From DASZHJ01 sp035507155 (GTDB lineage Bacteria; Pseudomonadota; Alphaproteobacteria; ATCC43930; CGMCC-115725): a stretch of 20,724 nt of DNA. Under the pieces are notes generated by a model. It had not been told where the DNA came from and made no database searches. It saw only the letters and a program-made list of their open reading frames with translations. The stretch's first letter is position 1; every line of letters starts with the position of its first letter. The stretch spans positions 1 through 20,724 of the forward strand of contig DATJOK010000135.1 of the NCBI GenBank assembly GCA_035507155.1, written 5' to 3'. Shown piece after piece: positions 1 through 6,726 of the stretch. Position numbers and translations under genes: made by a program.

Positions 1-1
1 C

Positions 2-208
2 GGCGAGATGCCCTCCGCCCAGCTCCGCGACACCACCATGGACCCGGCGAAGCGCACCCTCCTCCGCGTCATCCTCCCCGACGAGAAGGACCGCGCCGAC
101 TACAAGAAGACGCAGAAGCTGGTGGAGAGCCTGATGGGGAGGAAGCCGGAGCTCCGCTTCGACTTCATCCAGAAGAACGCCAAGTTCGTCAGGGATCTCG
201 ACGTCTGA
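2..208 (+). CDS. parE: DNA topoisomerase IV subunit B, C-terminal end (partial)
   Basis: This is the last 68 codons of a type IIA topoisomerase B subunit; the gene enters from the left edge and the frame is open from base 2. The visible part is the end of the TOPRIM/C-terminal region. It starts with a GEMPSAQLRDTTMDP segment, which matches the conserved 'GEM..QL..TTMDP' block of GyrB/ParE, and later carries LMGRKPELRF. The closing FVRDLDV resembles ParE of alphaproteobacteria rather than GyrB, which usually ends in a NLDI-like tail. With ParC the protein decatenates and relaxes DNA at the end of replication. The stop is TGA at 206-208, and only 6 bp separate it from the convergent hydrolase gene, so the two 3' ends nearly touch. 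The ATG at base 8 is internal, not a start. GyrB remains a less likely alternative. Confidence 0.88.
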   Translation, partial: GEMPSAQLRDTTMDPAKRTLLRVILPDEKDRADYKKTQKLVESLMGRKPELRFDFIQKNAKFVRDLDV

Positions 209-214
209 GCGCCG

Positions 215-871
215 TCATCCCGGACTCAAGCCCGCGAGTTCCCTGACCAGCTCGTCGGTGGTCACCTGCCGGCAATAGCCGCTGTTGTTGGCGATCGAGC
301 TCCGGTGCCGCTCCTCGCTCTGCGTCGCGCAGGCGTCGGTCACCAGGGTCACGAGGTAACCCAGATCGCAGGCGTCGCGTACGGTCGAATCCACGCACTG
401 ATCGGTCAGCACGCCGCAGACGATCAAGTGCCTCACGCCGAGATTGCCGAGCAGGTAATGGATGTTGGTGGAGATGAACACCGACGAGGAGGTCTTCGGG
501 ATCACGATCTCGTCGCCGACCGGAGCGATCGCGTCGATGACCTGGCCGTCGCGCGAGCCGGCCGGACAGAAGAGGCCGGAAATCTTGTAATCGAGCCCCA
601 TCTCCCGCCCGTCCTTGGTCAGGCTCTGGATCACGGTGTACATCACCTCAATCCCCGCCTTCCGGCAGTCGAGCTGCAGGCGTCGCATGTTGGGCACCGC
701 CCGCTCCCGCATCTCGCGGAAAAAATAGCCGTACCGCCGCTCGACTTCCTCCCGCGGCAGATGCGCATACTCGCCCCCGCCTTCCGCCGAGTAGTTCTGC
801 ACGTCGACGAACAGCAGCGCGGTCGCGCCAAGCCTGACCGGAACGTTGCGCGAGAGACCGAAATCCTTCAC
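215..871 (-). CDS. Isochorismatase-like cysteine hydrolase
   Basis: A 218-residue cytosolic hydrolase of the isochorismatase-like superfamily, whose members include nicotinamidases, N-carbamoylsarcosine amidases and ureidoacrylate amidohydrolases. The family triad is complete: Asp23 in FVDVQN, Lys126 in IPKTSSSVF and Cys159 in GVLTDQCVDSTV, where the residues before Cys form the usual cis-peptide/oxyanion turn. Length is normal for the family. I chose the GTG at 869-871 because AGGGGAGGT lies about five bases upstream; longer in-frame starts reach back into the preceding gene and lack family similarity. The gene begins 31 bp after the glutamine-synthetase-like gene on the same strand, so co-transcription is likely. 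That suggests an amide or carbamoyl substrate linked to the ligase upstream, but this is inference. The exact substrate cannot be assigned. Confidence 0.85.
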   Translation of the reverse strand: MKDFGLSRNVPVRLGATALLFVDVQNYSAEGGGEYAHLPREEVERRYGYFFREMRERAVPNMRRLQLDCRKAGIEVMYTVIQSLTKDGREMGLDYKISGLFCPAGSRDGQVIDAIAPVGDEIVIPKTSSSVFISTNIHYLLGNLGVRHLIVCGVLTDQCVDSTVRDACDLGYLVTLVTDACATQSEERHRSSIANNSGYCRQVTTDELVRELAGLSPG

Positions 872-902
872 TTGACCTCCCCTGCCCGTTCGAGGCTTCC
901 CC

Positions 903-2165
903 TCAGTAGACCGCCGCATAGCGCGTGCAGATCTCGGCGGGGTCGGCGTCGCCGAGGGCTTCGATCTCCGCCCGCTTGAAAGCGAGATAGGCCGCCATCG
1001 CGTCCGCGCTCCACCAGGTTCCGGCAATCTCGTCGCGCTCGAGCGCGGCCAGCGCTTCCTCCAGGGAGCGCGGCAGCAGCGGCGCAGGGGTCTCGGCAGC
1101 GGGAAGCTTCAGCCCCCGCACCAGGCCGTCGACGCCCGCCCAGATCACCGCTCCGAGGGCCAGGTAGGGGCAGCTCGACGCGTCCGCCACGCGGTACTCG
1201 ACATTGAACTGCCGTGCGGGCTCCTCCGGCGACGTGTGGAAGATCGGTGAAACGCGCAGCGCCGCACCGCGATCCTGTCGGCCGATGTTGGCATGGACCG
1301 GCGCCCACCGGTTGGGCGTGAGCCGGTAATAGGACGCGACCGACGGCGCTGTGAAGGCGGCGATCGCTGGAAGATGCGCCAGCACGCCGGCGAAGAACGG
1401 CGCCACCCGCGGCGATATCCCGAGCGGCGCCTCCGGATCGTGGGTTATCGGCCGATCGCCGTCCCAGAGGCTGAGGTGGATATGCGTTCCGTTCCCGATC
1501 CCGTCCGGCGCCAGCATCGGCGCGAAGATCGCCCGCTGCCCGAGGCGCCACGCGACGGCGCGCGCCATCTCGCGCAGCACCACCGCCGCATCGGCCGCGC
1601 GGACACCCGCCTCGGGCGCCACCGTCGCCTCGTATTGCCGGGGTCCGTATTCCGGCAGGAAACTGTCCGGCTTGAATCCTGCCGTGCGCAAGGCGCCCAT
1701 GAAGGTCTCGCCGAACCGCCCTTGCCTGCGGAAGGCATCGAGCGCGTAGGTCGCTCCCGGCCGGTCCTCCACGCCGGTCAACACGAACTCCTGCTCGAAA
1801 CTCGACACGGCGCGCAGACCGAGCGTCCCCAGCGCTGCGACGGCTCGAGCCAGGAAAGTCCGGGGGCAGAACTCCCACGCGGATCCGTCGGTATTGGTGA
1901 TATCGCCGAGATAGAAGCGCTCCGCGGTGTCGTCGTCGAACGTCACATCGACCCGCAGTGCCGGATCTGGCCGGATGATCAGGTCACCGGTGGTCCCGAA
2001 CGGCGTCGTGTAGATGGGCCCGAAGCACGACATCATGATGTTCGAATGGGTGAGGCCCACGCCCTTCCGCAGCCGTGTCTCGAGCTCCGCCGCGGGAAAC
2101 GCCTTGCCACGCACGATGCCGGCCCAATCGCACGCGCCAGCAAAGATCAGAGGCTCCGTCATCAT
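903..2165 (-). CDS. Glutamine synthetase family ligase (amine gamma-glutamylating type possible)
   Basis: A 420-residue enzyme of the glutamine synthetase family, which joins glutamate to ammonia or an amine using ATP. The catalytic core appears intact: metal-binding Glu124 and Glu126 (SSFEQEF), Glu172 and Glu179 (PEYGPRQYE), His228/His230 (GNGTHIHLSL), Arg281 (YYRLTPNRW), Arg296 and nearby Arg residues (ANIGRQDRGAALR), and Glu323/Arg325 (NVEYRVAD) followed by CPYLALGAVIWAGVDG. It is shorter than housekeeping GlnA and has no obvious adenylylation-loop tyrosine motif. It therefore resembles the GS-like amine ligases (PuuA, GlnA3-like, gamma-glutamylmethylamide synthetase) more than GlnA. I place the start at the ATG at 2163-2165, with AGGAG eight bases upstream; a GTG at 2172-2174 would overlap that site. 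The cysteine hydrolase follows, and an SDR gene diverges. The amine substrate is unknown. Confidence 0.82.
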   Translation of the reverse strand: MMTEPLIFAGACDWAGIVRGKAFPAAELETRLRKGVGLTHSNIMMSCFGPIYTTPFGTTGDLIIRPDPALRVDVTFDDDTAERFYLGDITNTDGSAWEFCPRTFLARAVAALGTLGLRAVSSFEQEFVLTGVEDRPGATYALDAFRRQGRFGETFMGALRTAGFKPDSFLPEYGPRQYEATVAPEAGVRAADAAVVLREMARAVAWRLGQRAIFAPMLAPDGIGNGTHIHLSLWDGDRPITHDPEAPLGISPRVAPFFAGVLAHLPAIAAFTAPSVASYYRLTPNRWAPVHANIGRQDRGAALRVSPIFHTSPEEPARQFNVEYRVADASSCPYLALGAVIWAGVDGLVRGLKLPAAETPAPLLPRSLEEALAALERDEIAGTWWSADAMAAYLAFKRAEIEALGDADPAEICTRYAAVY

Positions 2166-2393
2166 GCACGCCACTCCTGTCGGGCGATCCCCCAGGCAGA
2201 GATCGAGCCTCAGCCATCTCGGATTCGCGGACCAAGATTCGCGACTTTGTTGAATTGTTCAAGCCGAAACCATCGCCATTGCCGGACAAGCTCCGCTGCT
2301 TCGGAGAAATAACCATACCAGGGACTTCAACCTCGACGCGCAAACGTCGTAAGGTGCAAATCTCGGCCTTCGACGAGAGGCGGCGGGGGAAGC
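2166..2393. promoter_or_regulatory. Divergent promoter region with short repeats
   Basis: This 228-bp gap separates the GS-like gene (-) from the epimerase gene (+) and should hold promoters for both. I see a direct repeat GATTCGCG at 2222-2229 and 2236-2243 (14-bp period). There is an inverted repeat TTGAA-TTG-TTCAA at 2250-2262 and a CTCCG/CGGAG inverted repeat at 2291-2295 and 2302-2306. The segment around 2235-2280 is less GC-rich than its surroundings. I cannot assign -35/-10 boxes with confidence. The repeats are candidate operators, but no regulator gene lies next to them. Confidence 0.45.
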
Positions 2394-3263
2394 ATGACCA
2401 GTGAGCCGACCATCCTGGTGACCGGAGGCAGCGGCCATCTCGGGACCGCGATCGTTCGCGAGCTCGGCAGGACGGCACGCGCGATCTCGTTCGATCAGAA
2501 GCCGCCTCGGATCGAGGCGCCCTTCATTGCCGGAAGCGTCCTGGCGCTTGCCGAGGTCGAGGCGGCGATGCGCGAGATCGACGTCCTCGTCCATGTCGCG
2601 GCGATCCCGAATCCGCGGGACAAGCCGGCGCCAGTGGTCTTCGAGACCAACGTGCTCGGCACCTGGAACGTCTTCCATGCGGCCTCGCGCGCCGGCGTCA
2701 AGAAGATCGTCCTGATCTCGTCGGAGTGCGTCACCGGGCTCTGCTATCAGAAGGACGAGTGCCCGCCCGACTATCTGCCGATCGACGAGGAGCACCCGCT
2801 CCGTCCCGATGAGGTCTACGGCCTGAGCAAGGTCGCCGCCGAGACGATAGCGGCCAGCTTTGCGCGATCCGGCGGCATCGACATCACGGTCATCCGGCCG
2901 CTGCTCATTCTGTTTCCGCAGAACTATGCCGAGATCCCGGCGCGCGGCGGCCTCTATTTCCGCGATCTCTGGGGCTGGGTCGAGCCCGACGACGTGGTGG
3001 CATCCGTGCGTCTCGCAATCGACAAGGTCGAAGGCTTCGAGATCTTCTTCATCGGCGCGCCGAACACGCTCGCGACTGAGCCGACGCTATCGCTGGTCGA
3101 GCGGCGTTTCGGCCGGCTGCCCGAGATCCGGCGACCCGAGCTCTATGCGCGAGAGCCCCATGCGGCCCTCTTCGACATCGCCAAGGCGCGACGCCTGCTG
3201 GGTTACGATCCCTCCGGGGACTGGCGTCGGCATCTCGCGAGCGGCGGGGCTCCGGATCGGTAA
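2394..3263 (+). CDS. NAD-dependent epimerase/dehydratase (extended SDR)
   Basis: A 289-residue extended short-chain dehydrogenase/reductase, the only complete plus-strand gene in the window. The N-terminal Rossmann fold has the glycine motif GGSGHLG at residues 11-17. Asp34 at the end of strand beta-2 favours NAD over NADP. The catalytic set is Ser109/Ser110 (LISSE) with Tyr142 and Lys146 (YGLSK). A substrate-binding C-terminal part follows, with a late SLVERRFGRLPE helix like those of sugar-nucleotide epimerases. Length fits the NAD(P)-dependent epimerase/dehydratase family. The ATG follows a purine-rich GGGGGA stretch. The gene diverges from the GS-like gene and ends 31 bp short of the convergent methyltransferase gene. 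Family members act on nucleotide sugars, lactones or other hydroxy acids; I cannot choose among these. Confidence 0.85.
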   Translation: MTSEPTILVTGGSGHLGTAIVRELGRTARAISFDQKPPRIEAPFIAGSVLALAEVEAAMREIDVLVHVAAIPNPRDKPAPVVFETNVLGTWNVFHAASRAGVKKIVLISSECVTGLCYQKDECPPDYLPIDEEHPLRPDEVYGLSKVAAETIAASFARSGGIDITVIRPLLILFPQNYAEIPARGGLYFRDLWGWVEPDDVVASVRLAIDKVEGFEIFFIGAPNTLATEPTLSLVERRFGRLPEIRRPELYAREPHAALFDIAKARRLLGYDPSGDWRRHLASGGAPDR

Positions 3264-3294
3264 GACCGAAGCCCGCACCTGCGCATCGCGTGCC

Positions 3295-4341
3295 TCACCC
3301 CAGACTCTCGCGCACCAGCCGCGCCGCTTCGCTCATCGACTTGAGCTTGCCGAAGGCGGTGTCGCGCGGGAGGTATTTCATGCCGCAGTCGGGGGCGGCG
3401 ATCAGGCGATCGGGCGGGAGATATCTGAGGCCGGCGCGGAGCCGCTCGGCGATGACCTCCGGCGTCTCGACGGCGGGGTCGCCGAGGCTGATGACGCCGA
3501 GCATGACCTGCTTCCCCGCCAGATCCCGGAGGATGCCGAGATCGAGTTTCGGTTGCGCCGCCTCGATCGAGATCTGCTGCGCGGTCGTGTCGGCGAGCTG
3601 CGGCAGGAAGGAATAGGCGGTCGGCTTGTTGTCGCCGACCAGTTGCGCGTAGCCGAAGCAGAGGTGGACGGCGGTGGTCACCGTCAGGCCCTCGAGCGCG
3701 CGGTTGATCGCCTTCACCGCATAGCGCTTCGCCGCCTCGGGATCGTTCCTGAGCCACGGCTCGTCGAGCTGGATCACGTCGGCGCCGGCGGCGATGAGAT
3801 CGCGGGCCTCGGCATTGACCGCCGCGGCGAAGTCCATCGCCATCTCCTCGTCGTCGCGATAGAACTCGTTCTTCGCCTGCTGCGCCATGGTGAAGGGACC
3901 CGGCAGGGTGATCTTGGCGACGCGCTCGGTATTCCGTCGCAGGAACTGCATGTCCCTGACCTCCACCGCCTGACGGCGGCGGATCGGGCCGACGACGCGC
4001 GGCACCAGGGTCTGGTTGCCGGTCCGGTTGACAATCGTCGCCGGGCGCTCGATGTCGATGCCATCGAGGGCGGTGGCGAAGCGGTTGGAATAGCTCTCGC
4101 GGCGCATCTCGCCGTCGGTGATGATGTCGAGGCCGGCGCGCTCCATCGCGCGGATCGCGAGTTCCGTCGCATCGTCCTGCGCCTGCTCCAGATGAGCTTC
4201 CGGCACCCGCCAGATCTCCTTCATCCGCACCCGCGGCACCGTCTTCGACAGCAGCGCGCGGTCGATCAGCCAGTCCGGCTGCGGATAGCTGCCGACGACG
4301 GTGGTCGGCAGGAGCTGGGGCGCGGCGCGCGTCGCGGACAT
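3295..4341 (-). CDS. Core-MetE-like zinc methyltransferase (cobalamin-independent methionine synthase C-terminal family)
   Basis: A 348-residue protein matching only the catalytic C-terminal half of MetE (Meth_synt_2 type), without the N-terminal folate-site domain. The zinc ligands seen in MetE are all present: His226 and Cys228 (TTAVHLCFGY), Glu260 (ISIEAAQ) and Cys319 (APDCGMK). The N-terminal TTVVGSYPQP and TDGEMRR motifs also fit. The zinc would activate a thiol such as homocysteine for methyl transfer; the methyl donor is unknown. Stand-alone core-MetE proteins include folate-independent methionine synthases, and some relatives act on other methylated compounds. GAGGAG lies about eight bases before the ATG at 4341. 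The gene starts 26 bp after the second permease gene, so it is probably the last gene of the importer operon. That suggests it acts on the imported compound or its product. Confidence 0.8.
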   Translation of the reverse strand: MSATRAAPQLLPTTVVGSYPQPDWLIDRALLSKTVPRVRMKEIWRVPEAHLEQAQDDATELAIRAMERAGLDIITDGEMRRESYSNRFATALDGIDIERPATIVNRTGNQTLVPRVVGPIRRRQAVEVRDMQFLRRNTERVAKITLPGPFTMAQQAKNEFYRDDEEMAMDFAAAVNAEARDLIAAGADVIQLDEPWLRNDPEAAKRYAVKAINRALEGLTVTTAVHLCFGYAQLVGDNKPTAYSFLPQLADTTAQQISIEAAQPKLDLGILRDLAGKQVMLGVISLGDPAVETPEVIAERLRAGLRYLPPDRLIAAPDCGMKYLPRDTAFGKLKSMSEAARLVRESLG

Positions 4342-4367
4342 GATCGGGATCTCCTCAGGAAAAGCGA

Positions 4368-5180
4368 CTAGGCGGACGCCGGCGCGGCGGCCGGCATGCC
4401 CTCGGCGATTGTATCCTGCCCACGCCGGCCCGCCAGCTGCCAGACGACGGTGCGCCGCTCGACCGCGCGGAGCAGCGCGCTGAAGGCGACGGTCAGCAGG
4501 ATGATCAGCAGCACGCCGGCGAAGACGTGGGTGCTGTCGAGGATGGTGCGGTAGCGGGTCACCAGATAGCCGATGCCGGCGCTCGCGGTCAGCATCTCCG
4601 AGACCACCACGCCGACGATCACCAGCGCGCCGCCGAGGCGCAACCCCGCCAGCACGGTCGGAATCGAGGCGGGAATGATCACGCGCAGGATGCGCTGCGG
4701 CAGCGAGGCGCCCATGCTCCGCGCCGCCAGCAGCAGCTGCGGATCGATGGTGCGGATACCGGCGGCGGTCCCCAGCATGGTCGGGAAGAAGCCGTAGACC
4801 GCGGCAAACGCGATCTTTGATTCCGAGCCGATGCCGAGCCAGGCGGTGAAGATCGGATAGAGGATCACGATCGGCACCGCGTAGAGCGTCGAGAAGATCG
4901 GCAGCAGCAGATTGCGGCTCAGCGCGAAACCGCCGATCGCCGCGCCGGCGAGAATGCCGCCACCGCAGGCGAACAGCATGGCGACGGCGACCTCGTAGAG
5001 CGTCACCAGGAGATTGTCGGCATATTCGCGCCAGTCGACGACGGCGACCCGAAGCGTTTCGCTGAGCGGCGGCAGGAAAAGCTCCGCCACCAGCCCCAGC
5101 CGCGGCAGCGCCTCCCAGAGGACGAGCAGGACCGCGACGATGAGCCAGCGGAGCGCGCGCGGGGAAAGCCGGAGGCGCAT
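4368..5180 (-). CDS. ABC transporter permease, SsuC/TauC/NitT type (second permease)
   Basis: A 270-residue inner-membrane permease with about six predicted hydrophobic helices. The cytoplasmic EAA loop that docks the ATPase is at about residues 152-172 (AARSMGASLPQRILRVIIP), in the form typical of nitrate/sulfonate/taurine importers. I start it at the ATG at 5178-5180, which is separated from the ATPase stop by one base (TGA-G-ATG). Translational coupling is therefore likely. Longer in-frame starts would run into the ATPase gene and add an Arg-rich stretch that is not hydrophobic. It differs substantially from the other permease of this operon (5961-6713), so the transporter may be a heterodimer rather than the homodimer usual for SsuC/TauC. 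Substrate unknown. Confidence 0.88.
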   Translation of the reverse strand: MRLRLSPRALRWLIVAVLLVLWEALPRLGLVAELFLPPLSETLRVAVVDWREYADNLLVTLYEVAVAMLFACGGGILAGAAIGGFALSRNLLLPIFSTLYAVPIVILYPIFTAWLGIGSESKIAFAAVYGFFPTMLGTAAGIRTIDPQLLLAARSMGASLPQRILRVIIPASIPTVLAGLRLGGALVIVGVVVSEMLTASAGIGYLVTRYRTILDSTHVFAGVLLIILLTVAFSALLRAVERRTVVWQLAGRRGQDTIAEGMPAAAPASA

Positions 5181-5181
5181 C

Positions 5182-5973
5182 TCAGGCCGCCGTCTGGATC
5201 TGGCGCCAGATCCGGTCGCGGAGCCGGCCGAAGGCATCGGTCGCCATCATCTCGTAGGTCCTGGGCCGCGGCAGTCCGACCTCGATGCGGTCGAGGATGC
5301 GGCCCGGTCGCGGCGACATCACCAGCACCTCGTCGGCGAGGTAGACCGCCTCGGTCAGGCTGTGGGTCACGAACACCACGGTCTTCCTGGTCTGCGACCA
5401 GATGCGCAGCAGCTCCGCCCCCATGGTCATGCGCGTCTGCTCGTCGAGCGCCGCGAAGGGCTCGTCCATCAGCAGGACCGGCGGATCCTGGGCGAGGCCG
5501 CGGGCGATCGAGACCCGCTGCTTCATGCCGCCCGAGAGCTCGTGCGGATAGCGCGCCTCGAACCCCTCGAGCCCGACCAGGCGCAGCATCTCGGCGGCGC
5601 GCCGGCGACGTTCCTCCTTCGGCATATGGCGGATTGCCAGGGGGAATTCGACGTTGTCGGCGGCGGTCAGCCAGGGAAAGAGGCTCGCGTCTTGGAACAT
5701 CACGCCGATGCGGTCGGGGTCGGGACCGCTCACCGGCTGGCCGTCGCAGAGGATGCTGCCGCGGGTCGGCCGCCGGAGGCCCGCCATCATCATCAGCAGC
5801 GAGGACTTGCCGCAGCCGCTCGGGCCCACGATGACGGTGAAGCGGCCGGGCTCGACCGCGAGCGAGACGCCGGCGAGCGCCTGTACCTCGCCGGCAGCGC
5901 CGGCATAGACGTGCTCGACGCCGCGCACCTCGATGGCGCCGGCGCGCTCGCGCAACGCGATCACGTCCGCCAT
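5182..5973 (-). CDS. ABC transporter ATP-binding protein, SsuB/TauB/NrtD type
   Basis: A 263-residue ATPase subunit for the adjacent importer. All nucleotide-binding motifs are canonical: Walker A GPSGCGKSS at residues 50-58, Q-loop Gln94 (VMFQDASLFPW), signature LSGGMKQR from residue 146, Walker B LLMDE with catalytic Glu171, and H-loop His204 (VTHSLTEAV). The GVMFQDASLFPW and THSLTEAVYLADEV wording is typical of the nitrate/sulfonate/bicarbonate subfamily. The ATG at 5971-5973 lies inside the 3' end of the upstream permease gene (13-bp overlap), which implies tight co-translation. The much longer open frame upstream of this start is the out-of-frame shadow of the permease gene and is not part of the protein. 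Confidence 0.92.
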   Translation of the reverse strand: MADVIALRERAGAIEVRGVEHVYAGAAGEVQALAGVSLAVEPGRFTVIVGPSGCGKSSLLMMMAGLRRPTRGSILCDGQPVSGPDPDRIGVMFQDASLFPWLTAADNVEFPLAIRHMPKEERRRRAAEMLRLVGLEGFEARYPHELSGGMKQRVSIARGLAQDPPVLLMDEPFAALDEQTRMTMGAELLRIWSQTRKTVVFVTHSLTEAVYLADEVLVMSPRPGRILDRIEVGLPRPRTYEMMATDAFGRLRDRIWRQIQTAA

Positions 5974-6713
5974 GCGCTGCACCGTGTCTCGAGCCAGCGG
6001 ATCGCCTCGTTGAAGAGGATCGCCATCGCCGCCACCAGCAGCACGCCGGCGAGCAGCTGCGGCATCATGAAGTTCTCGCCCCAGCTGGCGATCAGATGGC
6101 CGAGGCCGGTGCGCGAGGCATACATCTCCGCCAGGATCACGCCGGTGAAGTTGAAGATCATGGCAATGCGGAGGGTCTCGAGCAGCACCGGCAGCATGCT
6201 CGGAAGGTAGACGCGCGCCACCATCTGCGTGCGGCTCGCGCCATAAGCGCGCGCCACCAGCAGATGATCCGCCCGCACCGATTCCACCGCCGAGGCCGCG
6301 CCCATGATCAGGATGAAGATGGTGGAGACCATCCCATAAGCCACCTTCTGCCAAAAGCCGATGCCGATCGCCAGGATCATCAGCGGCAGGAAGATCGACT
6401 TGGGAATGCTCAGCACGAAGAGGAAGATCGGCTTCAGTACCTCTGCCGCATAGTCGCTCTCGGCCACCAGCATGCCGAGCGCGGCACCCGCCGGGACGGA
6501 GATCGCGAAGGCGACCAGGATCTCGCTGAGCGTGGTGGCGAGATCGCTCGCGAATTCCGGTCGCGCGACGATGCCGCCGAGCGCCGTCAGGACATCGCCG
6601 AGCGCCGGCAGCAGACGGGCATTGACGAGGCCATAGAGCGGCAGCGCCTCCCATGCCGCCAGCAGCATCGCGATCAGCGAGAGACGAGCAAGGATGAGGC
6701 CGATACGGGTCAA
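5961..6713 (-). CDS. ABC transporter permease, SsuC/TauC/NitT type (first permease)
   Basis: A 250-residue inner-membrane permease with several hydrophobic helices and an EAA docking loop at about residues 153-173 (VARAYGASRTQMVARVYLP). Residues 101-130 (SIPKSIFLPLMILAIGIGFW) match the binding-protein-dependent permease domain of NitT/TauT systems. The best start is a TTG at 6711-6713, 13 bp after the stop of the binding-protein gene; I see no Shine-Dalgarno sequence there. The first ATG (codon 16) would remove half of the first membrane helix. Translation probably depends on ribosomes terminating on the upstream gene. The 3' end overlaps the ATPase start by 13 bp. It pairs with the non-identical permease at 4368-5180. 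Confidence 0.85.
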   Translation of the reverse strand: MTRIGLILARLSLIAMLLAAWEALPLYGLVNARLLPALGDVLTALGGIVARPEFASDLATTLSEILVAFAISVPAGAALGMLVAESDYAAEVLKPIFLFVLSIPKSIFLPLMILAIGIGFWQKVAYGMVSTIFILIMGAASAVESVRADHLLVARAYGASRTQMVARVYLPSMLPVLLETLRIAMIFNFTGVILAEMYASRTGLGHLIASWGENFMMPQLLAGVLLVAAMAILFNEAIRWLETRCSAWRT

Positions 6714-6726
6714 GACGAGAGACGGC

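Noticed and set aside
872..1027. N-terminal extension of the cysteine hydrolase
   Set aside because: It would overlap the end of the GS-like gene, lacks family similarity, and the GTG at 871 has a strong ribosome site.
3264..3294. A bidirectional terminator between the convergent SDR and methyltransferase genes
   Set aside because: I looked for a stem and T-run in these 31 bases and found no convincing hairpin.
2860..4371. A 503-codon plus-strand open frame across the SDR and methyltransferase genes
   Set aside because: It overlaps one recognised gene out of frame and another antisense; composition is that of a GC-bias shadow.
5974..6654. N-terminal extension of the importer ATPase to 490 residues, suggesting a permease-ATPase fusion
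   Set aside because: The upstream part is a shifted-frame translation of the first permease gene; the real permease lies in another frame and overlaps the ATPase by 13 bp.
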